NCBI GenBank assembly: GCA_963784615.1
Contig: CAWASG010000001.1
Span: forward strand, 1,798,001 to 1,862,000
Reading direction: 5' to 3'
Length of the DNA: 64,000 nt
From: UBA11403 sp963784615
GTDB lineage: Bacteria; Pseudomonadota; Gammaproteobacteria; Legionellales; Legionellaceae
Shown: positions 18,573 to 27,046 of the stretch, one piece after another
Layout of the letters: each line of letters starts with the position of its first letter
Position numbering within the stretch: position 1 is the stretch's first letter
Program-made: the position numbers and the translations under genes
The notes under the pieces: generated by a model
What the model saw: the letters and a program-made list of their open reading frames with translations, nothing else
Databases searched by the model: none
Told to the model about the DNA's origin: nothing

Positions 18573-20488
18573 TGACGACAACCACTGTATTTCCTGAGCA
18601 CTCTTTGCAATCGTATATCAAACAACAAAACCAAAAAACATTACTGCGATTTATCACCTGTGGCAGTGTGGATGACGGGAAAAGCACCGTTATTGGACGA
18701 TTATTGTTCGAAACCAAACAACTCTTTGACGATCAACTGGCAGCCCTATCACTCGAATCAAAACGCTATGGTACTCAACATGGCGAATTGGATTTTGCGC
18801 TATTGGTTGATGGCTTAAGTGCTGAGCGCTGCCAAGGCATTACGATTGATGTGGCTTATCGTTATTTTAATACCGAAAAAAGAAAATACATCGCCATCGA
18901 TGCGCCAGGCCATGAACAATATATTCGTAACATGATAACAGGCGCCTCAACAGCCGATGCGGCCGTTATCCTCATTGATGCACGAAACGGGATCAAGGAA
19001 CAAACCAAACGCCACAGCTATTTGCTGTCACTACTCGGTATCAAGTCAGTCATCGTCGCTATTAATAAAATGGATTTGATGGGCTATCGCTCCGAAGTTT
19101 ATGATCTCATTATGTCTGATTATCTTGCGTTAGCTGAACATTTTGGTTTTAAACAAATTTATGGCATTCCTATTTCAGCACTGCGAGGAGATAATCTCAT
19201 TCATCCCTCAATACACATGCCTTGGTACAAAGGCAAAACACTACTCAACCAATTAGATTGCATCGACGTATCACCCGATATAACCCCGCAACCCTTTCGC
19301 ATGCCGGTTCAATGGGTCAATCGCCCTCATCAACAATTTAGAGGCTTTGCGGGGCGAGTCGTCAGTGGCCAACTGTCTCTTGGCGAAAAAGTTAAACTAT
19401 TGCCCTCAGGAATAGAATCTTCGGTAAAAGCCATCACCTTATTTGAAAAACAGCTCACTACCGCCGCAAAAGGGCAATCGATTACCCTATCCTTAAACGA
19501 TGAGATCGATATTTCACGCGGTGATGTCATTGTCTCGATGGATGCTCCCGTCAACATCGCCGATCAATTTCAAGCGCATATTGTTTGGATGACGGAAGCG
19601 CCCTTAATTCCAGGGCGCCACTATTTACTCAAGTGCAGGGAGCAATGTGTTCAGGTGAGCATTACCAAAATTCGGCATCAAATGAACATTCACAGCCTAC
19701 AGCCCATGCCTGCAGAATCACTCCCACTTAACGGGATTGGTTTATGTAACCTCAAAGTCAATCGCCCCATCATCTTCGAAGCCTACAAAGACAACCAGGA
19801 CTTAGGTTCATTTATCTTGATTGATCGCGTAAGCCACCATACGGTTGGCGCAGGCATGATTAACTTTGCCCTACAACGTGCAGGTAACCTACAGACTCAT
19901 CCAGCCCTACTCACCAAACAAAGCAAAGCGGCTCAAAAGAATCAAACCCCCAGAGTATTTTGGTTGACCGGTCTTTCAGGTGCAGGAAAATCGACCATCG
20001 CCAACGAATTTGAAAAACAGTTATTCGAACAGGGATATCACACCGCTCTCCTTGATGGTGATAGGCTAAGAAATGGTTTATGCAGTGATTTGGGATTTAC
20101 CACCGTTGATCGCGTAGAAAATGTGAGACGCGTCGCTGAAACTGCGCGACTGATGGTAGAAGCCGGATTGATTGTAATCGTTGCCTTAATTTCTCCATTT
20201 GCTATAGATAGAGCGTTTGCTAAAAATTTATTTTCTCCAGGTGAGTTTATTGAAATTTTTGTCAATTCTTCCGTAGAAACCACGCAACGACGCGATGTGA
20301 AAGGATTATACTCCAAAGCCCAGCAAGGCACGTTAGCCAATTTTACCGGCGTGAGTTCAAGCTATGAGCCGCCAGAGAACCCAGAGCTTATTTTGGATAC
20401 CGAACATCAGCGTTTAGAAGAATGTGTTGCCTTAATATTCAAATGGATACAAGAAAATCAAAACGCTGTCTTAAGCAGTCCAAATTAA
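18572..20488 (+). CDS. cysN: Bifunctional ATP sulfurylase GTPase subunit / APS kinase
   Basis: This is a CysN-CysC fusion (NodQ type), 638 aa. The N-terminal GTPase has G1 GSVDDGKS (31-38), G3 DAPGHEQ (110-116) and G4 NKMD (165-168), followed by EF-Tu-like beta domains to about 430. The C-terminal APS kinase begins near 460 with a second P-loop GLSGAGKS (467-474), then DGDRLRNGLCSDLGF and NFTGVSSSYEPP. All key motifs are intact. It produces PAPS from APS and ATP. The 3' end lies 12 bp from the convergent queD-like gene. Confidence 0.95.
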   Translation: MTTTTVFPEHSLQSYIKQQNQKTLLRFITCGSVDDGKSTVIGRLLFETKQLFDDQLAALSLESKRYGTQHGELDFALLVDGLSAERCQGITIDVAYRYFNTEKRKYIAIDAPGHEQYIRNMITGASTADAAVILIDARNGIKEQTKRHSYLLSLLGIKSVIVAINKMDLMGYRSEVYDLIMSDYLALAEHFGFKQIYGIPISALRGDNLIHPSIHMPWYKGKTLLNQLDCIDVSPDITPQPFRMPVQWVNRPHQQFRGFAGRVVSGQLSLGEKVKLLPSGIESSVKAITLFEKQLTTAAKGQSITLSLNDEIDISRGDVIVSMDAPVNIADQFQAHIVWMTEAPLIPGRHYLLKCREQCVQVSITKIRHQMNIHSLQPMPAESLPLNGIGLCNLKVNRPIIFEAYKDNQDLGSFILIDRVSHHTVGAGMINFALQRAGNLQTHPALLTKQSKAAQKNQTPRVFWLTGLSGAGKSTIANEFEKQLFEQGYHTALLDGDRLRNGLCSDLGFTTVDRVENVRRVAETARLMVEAGLIVIVALISPFAIDRAFAKNLFSPGEFIEIFVNSSVETTQRRDVKGLYSKAQQGTLANFTGVSSSYEPPENPELILDTEHQRLEECVALIFKWIQENQNAVLSSPN

Positions 20489-20500
20489 GGAGCTATCATT

Positions 20501-21019
20501 TTATTCGCCAGACTGGTGCTCAGCAAGATAAGTTCGACGCCATTCATGGCTCGCCGACTGCCCTGGTGCTGAAAACACTTTAACCACAATATGTTGAATG
20601 CGATGTCGGTCGAGCTCGTCTTCGTCCAAAATCAATTCATTGACAAACCAGCGAGATAACTCTTCGACGGTAATATTCGTCAATGGCATAAGAGTAACGT
20701 CTTCTTTTAAGAACGGCATGGTTTTGTGATTGAATGTGAAGAAGTAATACTCTTCATCTTCTCTAAACTCTAAAAAGGGTGAGAGTTGCGGCATGAGGAA
20801 GGTTTGATTGAGGTATTTGCAGAGGACGTGAATGCGCTCTTTGTAATAACGATAGTCAAAGGTAAAGCCGTTTTCTTCAACGCGGGTTGTTAGTGCTAAG
20901 TAGACGTTATACATGTGTCCATGCAGGGGTTCCCGATCGGTGGCTGAAAAAATCGTCGTGTGGCCGGCGGAAAATTTCATGGACTCTTTTTGTAATTCAA
21001 CAGTGGTTAAATAACTCAT
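20501..21019 (-). CDS. 6-pyruvoyl-tetrahydropterin synthase / QueD-family protein, atypical
   Basis: The 172 aa T-fold protein has zinc-binding histidines H20 (in FSAGH) and H33/H35 (in LHGH). The canonical catalytic Cys normally between these sites is absent here (the intervening stretch is TTIFSATDREP). The C-terminal Glu motif is also unusual (VFSAPGQSASHEW). It may act on a modified pterin or purine-derived substrate rather than make queuosine precursor. Its start overlaps the midA stop by 4 bp, so the two are co-translated. The family is clear; the function is not. Confidence 0.75.
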   Translation of the reverse strand: MSYLTTVELQKESMKFSAGHTTIFSATDREPLHGHMYNVYLALTTRVEENGFTFDYRYYKERIHVLCKYLNQTFLMPQLSPFLEFREDEEYYFFTFNHKTMPFLKEDVTLMPLTNITVEELSRWFVNELILDEDELDRHRIQHIVVKVFSAPGQSASHEWRRTYLAEHQSGE

Positions 21020-22116
21020 AAACTGGCTCGCTTGTCGTTAAGTTGAAACCCGTTTAAGGGCTCATCAAATTGTTTGGTTAATGCGATGACTTTAAATAAC
21101 TCGCCCATTTCACTCGGTTGGATGAGTTGTTTCACTTGATTCACTTCACCTGCACATTGATTATTTTTAAGCAATTCTAGCAATCCGTTACCCAAAAGGA
21201 AAGCGGCTTGATTGGTATAACCGGCAACGTGAAATCCTGCCTTATCTGCGGCTTCAGCAACATGGGTAAAATCGACGTGCGCGGTGATGTCTTGTTCGCC
21301 GGGGTGGGCCAGGCAATCGGTGTGAGCCAGGTGTTGGTAGTGGCACATGAGGGTGCCTTGGTTGCGATCGGGGTGGTAATATTCGTGGCGCGGGAAACCG
21401 TAATCGATGATCAATACCGTACCGTGATTCAGCATGTCGAAACAATGTTGGAACCAATCTTCCAAAAATAAATTGGCTTCTGATACATAGGGGATTTGCT
21501 CTTTCGGTAAAACTGCCTCGACGTAGGCTTTAAGCGGCGCGTTCGTGCAGGGCTGGAAGGATTCTTCCAGTTGGTCTGCGGTATTCACCGTGACGTAACT
21601 TTCCATCAAGCCTTGTTCTGTTTGCAAAAACCGATGGACGGGCATTGCGTCGAGCACCTCATTGGCGATGACTACGCCGTTGAAGGGGGCATCAGGCCAT
21701 TGTGTTAACCATTTGACCCGGTTCAATAATTCGGGAATTTCTGCGGCTATCAAGGCTTGTTGTCTTGCTTTTAAATGCCCACTCACTTCGAGAATCAGGT
21801 ATTCATCTGGCAAGGCGTTTAGTGCTTGTAGTGCCTTTAAGATATCAACACACAGTCGCCCGCTGCCAGCGCCAAATTCAAAGAGGATGGGATGTTCTAG
21901 GTCAGTGAGGATTTGTTGGCACTGGTGCGCCAAGGTTTGGCCGAATAGCGGGGTTAACTCAGGAGCGGTAACAAAATCACCGGCTTTACCCAATATCTGT
22001 GATCCTGAACTATAGTAACCCAGATTAGGGGCGTATAAGGCGTCATGCATGAAATCAACAAAGGGTACTGGGCCCTGCTGAAGCCGCTGTTGACGAAAAT
22101 AGTCGATAAAACGCAT
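21016..22116 (-). CDS. SAM-dependent methyltransferase, MidA/NDUFAF7 family
   Basis: The 366 aa protein belongs to the COG1565 group. The N-terminal DFMHDALYAPNLGYYSSG and FGKAGDFVTAPE-like regions are typical, and the SAM-binding loop reads FEFGAGSGRLCVDIL near residue 100. The mitochondrial relative NDUFAF7 methylates an arginine in complex I; bacterial members are less studied. It is co-translated with the QueD-like protein downstream (ATGA). It starts divergently from the small lysine-rich gene. Confidence 0.85.
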   Translation of the reverse strand: MRFIDYFRQQRLQQGPVPFVDFMHDALYAPNLGYYSSGSQILGKAGDFVTAPELTPLFGQTLAHQCQQILTDLEHPILFEFGAGSGRLCVDILKALQALNALPDEYLILEVSGHLKARQQALIAAEIPELLNRVKWLTQWPDAPFNGVVIANEVLDAMPVHRFLQTEQGLMESYVTVNTADQLEESFQPCTNAPLKAYVEAVLPKEQIPYVSEANLFLEDWFQHCFDMLNHGTVLIIDYGFPRHEYYHPDRNQGTLMCHYQHLAHTDCLAHPGEQDITAHVDFTHVAEAADKAGFHVAGYTNQAAFLLGNGLLELLKNNQCAGEVNQVKQLIQPSEMGELFKVIALTKQFDEPLNGFQLNDKRASL

Positions 22117-22229
22117 AGAGATCCCAAATCAAATAATATAACATATATCTTGCCTCTCAACGATCTCCTCTTATATTGAATCCTGGAGATTCATGAGACC
22201 TGACATTCACTATTTTGGAGTTAAAAAAA

Positions 22230-22334
22230 ATGAGTAAAGGTATGGATAGTAAGAAAGCCGCGAAGAAAAAACCTTTGAAAACGCCCAGTGAGAAACGCGC
22301 GGAAAAACGCACTAAAAAGAAAGATGGGATATAG
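22230..22334 (+). CDS. Small lysine-rich protein, 34 aa
   Basis: A short open frame from ATG 22230 encodes 34 residues, beginning MSKGMDSKKAAKKKPLKT and ending KKKDGI. About a third of the residues are lysine. GGAG stands 9 bp before the ATG. Similar tiny Lys-rich proteins (MSKGxDSKK..) occur widely in proteobacteria, as I recall. It is flanked by a divergent promoter region and a palindromic repeat. It may bind nucleic acid, by composition only. Confidence 0.6.
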   Translation: MSKGMDSKKAAKKKPLKTPSEKRAEKRTKKKDGI

Positions 22335-22338
22335 TGGT

Positions 22339-22380
22339 TTTGTTGGGCTTCGGCTTACCAGCCTCAACCCAACCCACGGC
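22339..22380. repeat. Partial palindromic repeat (GTAGGTTGGGTTGAG family), half copy
   Basis: This is a right-half copy containing TTGTTGGGCTTCGGCTTACC and AGCCTCAACCCAACCCACG. It matches the arms of the complete copies at 53487-53570 and 34600-34683. It lies 37 bp before a full copy of the same family. Confidence 0.85.
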
Positions 22381-22416
22381 AGTACCTCTTGAATGATTAC
22401 AAAGAATTAATTGGAT

Positions 22417-22492
22417 GTAGGTTGGGTTGAGCGAGAGCGAAGCCCAACATGGATGGTTTTGTTGGGCTTCGCTCTCGCTCAACCCAACCTAC
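22417..22492. repeat. Palindromic intergenic repeat, complete copy
   Basis: This is a 76 bp near-perfect hairpin. Each arm is 33 bp, beginning GTAGGTTGGGTTGAGCGAGA and ending CCCAACCTAC, with a loop around ATGGATGGTTT. It is the clearest copy of a family found seven times between 22 and 57 kb. It is located just upstream of the Tim44-like gene and could act as an RNA hairpin. Confidence 0.95.
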
Positions 22493-22514
22493 TTCTTTAA
22501 AATAGGCAAAACAA

Positions 22515-23324
22515 ATGCGTACTCTATTTTCATGTTTCCTGATCATGTTATTAACCCTTGGATTGGCAACCAGTGAGGCCTATGCGAAACGCTTTGGCGG
22601 TGGTCGAAGCTTTGGTGTTCAACGTTCACAAAGCTCATTTTTTTCACCCAAACAAAATTTAAATTCATCCGCAAATGCACAACGACCCGGCGCAAGTAAA
22701 TGGGGTGGTGTTTTAGGTGGGCTATTAGTCGGCGGTTTATTGGCGAGCCTGTTTATGGGGCATGGACTAGCCAGTGGCCTGCTCTCTTGGTTACTCGTAG
22801 GCGGCATCGCCCTCTTTCTCTTCAGCCTCTGGAAACGCAAAATGCAACCGGGGTTTCAATCAGCACCGGCGGGCAACTTTAAGCCTTTTTTTGCAAATCA
22901 AGCGGCGAGCCCTTTTTCTTCTCAAAACGATTATCAGCCATCAAGCAGTCCGGCGGCGTATCCTGCTGGGTTTTCTGCGGAAGAATTTTTGCGCGAAGCC
23001 AAGGTAAAATTTATTCGCTTGCAAGCAGCCTATGATCAAAAAAATCTGCAGGATTTGCGTGATTTTACTGCGCCTGAAGTGTTTGGTGAAATCAAAATGC
23101 AATTGGATGAGCGTGGTGATGCGCTTAATACAACAGAAGTCCTTGAATTAAATGCTGAGTTACTTGATGTTGCCAATCAAGTGGATTCATACATTGCCAG
23201 CGTGCGCTTTACCGGCAAGCTTATCGAAGACAATAACCCACCGACATCTGTTGATGAAATTTGGCATTTTCGTCAATTTTCACCGCAGGGAGAGTGGGTT
23301 GTGGGTGGGATACAGCAAGAATAA
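22515..23324 (+). CDS. Tim44-like domain protein with signal peptide
   Basis: The 269 aa protein has a signal peptide (ending near SEAYAKR), a low-complexity FGGGRSFG segment, a Gly-rich hydrophobic stretch (about 62-105, WGGVLGGLLVGGLLASLFMG) and a C-terminal Tim44-like domain (about 150-269) with FLREAKVKFIRLQAAYDQKN. Bacterial members are inner-membrane proteins of unknown role. It stands alone between a repeat and the convergent sodC gene. Confidence 0.82.
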   Translation: MRTLFSCFLIMLLTLGLATSEAYAKRFGGGRSFGVQRSQSSFFSPKQNLNSSANAQRPGASKWGGVLGGLLVGGLLASLFMGHGLASGLLSWLLVGGIALFLFSLWKRKMQPGFQSAPAGNFKPFFANQAASPFSSQNDYQPSSSPAAYPAGFSAEEFLREAKVKFIRLQAAYDQKNLQDLRDFTAPEVFGEIKMQLDERGDALNTTEVLELNAELLDVANQVDSYIASVRFTGKLIEDNNPPTSVDEIWHFRQFSPQGEWVVGGIQQE

Positions 23325-23339
23325 CAAATGACGGCCAAT

Positions 23340-23379
23340 ATTCCGCACCGGGTTAACCCAAAAAATAACGGTGCGGAAT
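23340..23379. terminator. Candidate bidirectional terminator between tim44-like gene and sodC
   Basis: A perfect 11 bp inverted repeat (ATTCCGCACCG ... CGGTGCGGAAT) lies in the 60 bp between two convergent genes. No strong T tract follows on either strand, so intrinsic termination is only probable from position. Confidence 0.45.
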
Positions 23380-23384
23380 GTTGG

Positions 23385-23894
23385 TTATTCAATCACTCCG
23401 CATTCCATTCTATCTCCACCACCGCCTAGCTTGTTGGGTACATCAGAATAATTATCCCCGCCTGCATGAATCATCAATGCATGATGCTTAATGTCCTTCA
23501 AGTGTTGGAGGCGCGGTGCTAATACGGGCGTTATAGCGGTACCTTCCTTACTTATATATAAAACCGGTAAGTCTCCTAAATGCCCGGCGTCTTGATATGG
23601 CCCACGATGTTGATTAGTCTTGGCTGGATCAAAATGGCCGCCAGCATCCATCCCCTGTAAACCGCAGGAGGGATTTTGATGAATGTGGAATCCATGTAAA
23701 CCGGGTTGCAGATCGTGTAAATGCGGTGTGAATAATAATCCGTATTTTGTTTCAGAGATCACGATGTTGCCTACAGGCTTGTTATCACCCGATTTGGACA
23801 GCGCATACATAGGCGCCGATACATCGGCGAATGCTGTTGAAGCAATCACAAAACAACTTACCCCTAACAATAACAATCTTATTTTTAGCATCAT
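23385..23894 (-). CDS. sodC: Periplasmic Cu/Zn superoxide dismutase
   Basis: SodC dismutes superoxide in the periplasm. The 169 aa protein has a signal peptide ending near STAFA. Metal ligands are visible: H70 and H72 in HGFHIH, H87, H96/H105 with D108, and H143 (MIHAGGDNY). A conserved disulfide pair is C77 and C165, and the active-site Arg is R162 in GDRMECGVIE. Two ATG codons start the gene. It is monocistronic and convergent with the Tim44-like gene. Confidence 0.95.
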   Translation of the reverse strand: MMLKIRLLLLGVSCFVIASTAFADVSAPMYALSKSGDNKPVGNIVISETKYGLLFTPHLHDLQPGLHGFHIHQNPSCGLQGMDAGGHFDPAKTNQHRGPYQDAGHLGDLPVLYISKEGTAITPVLAPRLQHLKDIKHHALMIHAGGDNYSDVPNKLGGGGDRMECGVIE

Positions 23895-24008
23895 TGCTCC
23901 CTATTCTATTGCTGCGGTTAATCTAACAATATAGCAATAATAAACAAAAAATGATAAGGTCATCGACGATAATTTATCTCTCAACATTGTCTATGGAAGG
24001 ATTTTATA

Positions 24009-24893
24009 ATGAAAAAAACGAGCTGTAATATTGCACTTTCTTTGCTGGCTTTTTCTACTGCAACCGTTGCTGGTAGTATGGGCGCCACCTCTACTGAAAC
24101 CTTTAATACCGGCTTATTTATCGGCTTAGGGGGAAGTTATAATTCCGTTAAATATGATCAAAAGCTCCACACCAGCGGCATTGCTAATATTATACCGGAT
24201 GCCCCTTTAGATCCAAGTGCTGTGGGAAGTGCTCGCGGAACGGCCGCACCTTTTCATAATACCCAGTCAACATTTGCTCCCGAGGTACAAGCAGGCTACG
24301 TACAACATTTTAACAACAGTGAGCAATTGTGGGGTGTTAAATTTTCATATCAATATTTAGGGTTAACGTCGTCCAATCAATATGTGAATATTCCCCTGTC
24401 GGGAGGATTCACCGATTCTGACGGCGTTGCTTACCCTTTTTCAGGGAGTGTAAATCATAATGCCTCCCAACTGAATGTCGAGCATGAGTGGGCTTTAATA
24501 CCGTTTATTGGACATTCTTTTACAAATAGTTTTCTGTACCTCGGTGTGGGGCCGTCACTATTCAAAACACAAACAAACTATTATGGTACAACAGGAACTG
24601 CAATCATATTTGATGCATTCCCCGTGGGAATTAATATGCCTGATTACTCTGCTTCAAAATGGATGTGGGGTGGTGCTGCAGAAATTGGTATGGCTTATTA
24701 TATAAACCCTACCTGGTTTGTGGATATCAATTATCACTATGCTGTCACTAAAAAATACTCAAGTCAGCACACTTCATCCTTCAACGATAGCTCCTTTGGG
24801 TTCTCAACTTCTGGCGCTTTCATCTTTAGCACCTCTCAGCAGGTGACTGCTCAAGCCGTTAAGCTCTCAATTAATAAAGTATTTTCACTGTGA
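24009..24893 (+). CDS. Outer-membrane beta-barrel protein
   Basis: The 294 aa protein has a signal peptide (MKKTSCNIALSLLAFSTATV...). Its body has alternating hydrophobic/polar strands ending in a C-terminal aromatic/hydrophobic strand (AVKLSINKVFSL). GLFIGLGGSYNSVKYD starts the barrel, and FVDINYHYAVTKKY is typical of Legionella-type major outer membrane barrel paralogs. GGAAGG lies upstream of the ATG. There are no enzymatic motifs. It is likely a porin-like or adhesin-like barrel. Confidence 0.75.
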   Translation: MKKTSCNIALSLLAFSTATVAGSMGATSTETFNTGLFIGLGGSYNSVKYDQKLHTSGIANIIPDAPLDPSAVGSARGTAAPFHNTQSTFAPEVQAGYVQHFNNSEQLWGVKFSYQYLGLTSSNQYVNIPLSGGFTDSDGVAYPFSGSVNHNASQLNVEHEWALIPFIGHSFTNSFLYLGVGPSLFKTQTNYYGTTGTAIIFDAFPVGINMPDYSASKWMWGGAAEIGMAYYINPTWFVDINYHYAVTKKYSSQHTSSFNDSSFGFSTSGAFIFSTSQQVTAQAVKLSINKVFSL

Positions 24894-25215
24894 TCGCTAC
24901 CGTCAATAAGCGCGCGTAATCAAGGGTTTTTATCTTAGGACGACCTCATCAAGAGGTCGCCCTAGCAACAAAATCATTGAGTACTTGTAATCCTGAGCCG
25001 TTTAAAACTCGCGGATACAACGAACCGGGCGAGAATTCTACTTGTCCGTTGGGCCAAAGTTACCGTCTGGAACGTCTACACTATATGCATTACTGGGTAA
25101 AAACCGTTGCGTTGATTAGCTGTGACCTCGGTGCAGCGGAGCGTGACCAAAGCTACGGGAGAGCTATTTTAGGGGATGAAACGTCCGTTCACCCCAAGGA
25201 AAATAGTTTGAAATG
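24894..25215. other. Intergenic region between barrel protein gene and atpC
   Basis: This region is about 320 bp. It contains a 12 bp inverted repeat (TAGGACGACCTC...GAGGTCGCCCTA, 24936-24964) without a T tract. It may still end transcription of the barrel gene from the left and of the atp operon from the right. No reliable gene was found; an 88-codon open frame here lacks a ribosome site and family features. Confidence 0.5.
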
Positions 25216-25638
25216 TTACTTCATGTGTTTACGAGCTTTCTGAAGGGCACGAATTTGTGCTGCTGCTCGGGCCAATTCTGCGGTGGCTACTGAGTAGTCG
25301 ATTTCAGAATCTTTGTTAGCAATCGCCTCTTCAGCGCGGGCTTTGGCGGCAATTGCGGCTGCTTCATCAATGCTGTCAGCGCGTTCAACCGTATCGGCTA
25401 GAATCGTGACACATGAGGACTGAACCTCAAGCATACCGCCTGAAACATAATAAATTTCTTCTTCACCACCCTGTTTGGTCACACGGATTTCACCGGGTTT
25501 TAAAATCGTAAGCAGTGGAGCGTGGCCGGGAGAAATACCAATTTCTCCCAGTACGCCCGTGACCACGACCATTTCAGCCAAACCGGAAAAAATTTCCCGC
25601 TCTGCGCTGACAATATCTAAATGTGTGGTTATTGCCAT
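25216..25638 (-). CDS. atpC: ATP synthase epsilon subunit
   Basis: This is the last gene of the atp operon. It encodes the regulatory F1 epsilon subunit with an N-terminal beta sandwich (THLDIVSAEREIFSG) and a C-terminal helical hairpin. The ATG at 25638 gives MAITTHLD, matching E. coli AtpC, and has GAGG upstream. A frame extension of 5 codons starts inside the atpD stop (ATGA at 25653). The length of 140 aa is normal. Confidence 0.95.
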   Translation of the reverse strand: MAITTHLDIVSAEREIFSGLAEMVVVTGVLGEIGISPGHAPLLTILKPGEIRVTKQGGEEEIYYVSGGMLEVQSSCVTILADTVERADSIDEAAAIAAKARAEEAIANKDSEIDYSVATAELARAAAQIRALQKARKHMK

Positions 25639-25649
25639 GGTATCTTGCC

Positions 25650-27035
25650 TCATAACGTTTTTGCTTTAGCAACTGCCTCATCGATACTACCGACCATGTA
25701 GAACGCCTGTTCAGGCAGAGAGTCATATTCACCGTTCAAAATACCTTGGAAGCCTTTAATGGTATCTTTTAATGACACGTATTTTCCAGGCGACCCGGTA
25801 AATACTTCAGCAACGAAGAAGGGCTGAGACAAAAAGCGTTGAATTTTTCGTGCACGAGTAACGACGCGTTTATCTTCATCAGATAACTCGTCCATACCCA
25901 GAATCGCAATAATATCCTTCAACTCTTTGTAACGCTGTAACGTTTGCTGAACGCGACGTGCGGTATCGTAATGCTCTTGACCAACAACCAATGGATCAAG
26001 CTGACGTGATGTTGAATCGAGTGGATCGACCGCTGGATAAATACCAAGCTCAGCGATTTGACGTGACAGTACAACGGTCGCATCAAGATGCGCAAACGTG
26101 GTCGCAGGTGATGGATCAGTCAAGTCATCCGCAGGTACGTATACGGCTTGGATAGACGTAATAGAACCTGTTTTAGTCGATGTAATCCGCTCTTGTAACA
26201 TCCCCATTTCTTCTGCCAATGTCGGTTGGTAACCTACAGCTGAAGGCATACGACCTAGAAGGGCTGATACTTCTACCCCGGCCAATGTATAACGATAAAT
26301 GTTATCCACAAAGAATAAAACGTCACGGCCTTCATCACGGAATTTTTCCGCCATGGTTAAACCAGTTAAAGCAACACGCAGACGGTTACCTGGTGGCTCG
26401 TTCATTTGACCATAAACCAAGGATACTTTATCCAAGACGTTTGAGTCTTTCATTTCATGATAGAAGTCGTTACCTTCCCGCGTACGCTCACCAACACCGG
26501 CAAATACAGAGTATCCACTGTGCTCGATAGCGATGTTACGGATGAGCTCCATCATGTTTACAGTTTTACCTACACCGGCACCACCGAAAAGACCGACTTT
26601 ACCGCCTTTAGCAAAAGGACAAAGCAAGTCAATGACTTTAATACCCGTTTCAAGCAATTCTTGACTGCCTGCTTGCTCATCATAACTAGGTGGCTTACGG
26701 TGAATAGACCAATGCTCTTCAGCACCAATTGGGCCCGCATCGTCAATAGGATTGCCTAAGACGTCCATGATTCTTCCCAGGGTTTTGGTACCCACTGGAA
26801 CTTGAATCGACTTCCCGGTATTTTTAGCTTTAAGCCCACGCTTAAGACCATCTGTTGTTCCCATCGCAATGGTACGGACTACGCCATCACCAAGCTGTTG
26901 TTGTACTTCAAATACGAGATCGCCTTTGACCAATTGCAGTGCATCATTGATTTTAGGGACATCTTCTCGCAGGAATTCAAAGTCAACGACTGGACCAATT
27001 ACCTGAACTACTGTTCCTACACTCGTGTCACTCAT
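25650..27035 (-). CDS. atpD: ATP synthase beta subunit
   Basis: This is the catalytic F1 subunit, 461 aa. The Walker A motif GGAGVGKT is at 151-158. VLFFVDNIYRYT and the ALLGRMPSAVGYQPTL region are canonical. GAGGATAA lies upstream of the ATG. It lies between atpG and atpC in the usual order, with all expected motifs present. Confidence 0.98.
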   Translation of the reverse strand: MSDTSVGTVVQVIGPVVDFEFLREDVPKINDALQLVKGDLVFEVQQQLGDGVVRTIAMGTTDGLKRGLKAKNTGKSIQVPVGTKTLGRIMDVLGNPIDDAGPIGAEEHWSIHRKPPSYDEQAGSQELLETGIKVIDLLCPFAKGGKVGLFGGAGVGKTVNMMELIRNIAIEHSGYSVFAGVGERTREGNDFYHEMKDSNVLDKVSLVYGQMNEPPGNRLRVALTGLTMAEKFRDEGRDVLFFVDNIYRYTLAGVEVSALLGRMPSAVGYQPTLAEEMGMLQERITSTKTGSITSIQAVYVPADDLTDPSPATTFAHLDATVVLSRQIAELGIYPAVDPLDSTSRQLDPLVVGQEHYDTARRVQQTLQRYKELKDIIAILGMDELSDEDKRVVTRARKIQRFLSQPFFVAEVFTGSPGKYVSLKDTIKGFQGILNGEYDSLPEQAFYMVGSIDEAVAKAKTL

Positions 27036-27046
27036 GTTTTATCCTC

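Noticed and set aside
24936..24964. Rho-independent terminator after the barrel gene
   Set aside because: The hairpin is good but no T tract follows on either strand, so it was left as a weak possibility.
24977..25243. 88-codon open frame between the barrel gene and atpC
   Set aside because: It has no ribosome site or family features and overlaps the atpC 3' end.
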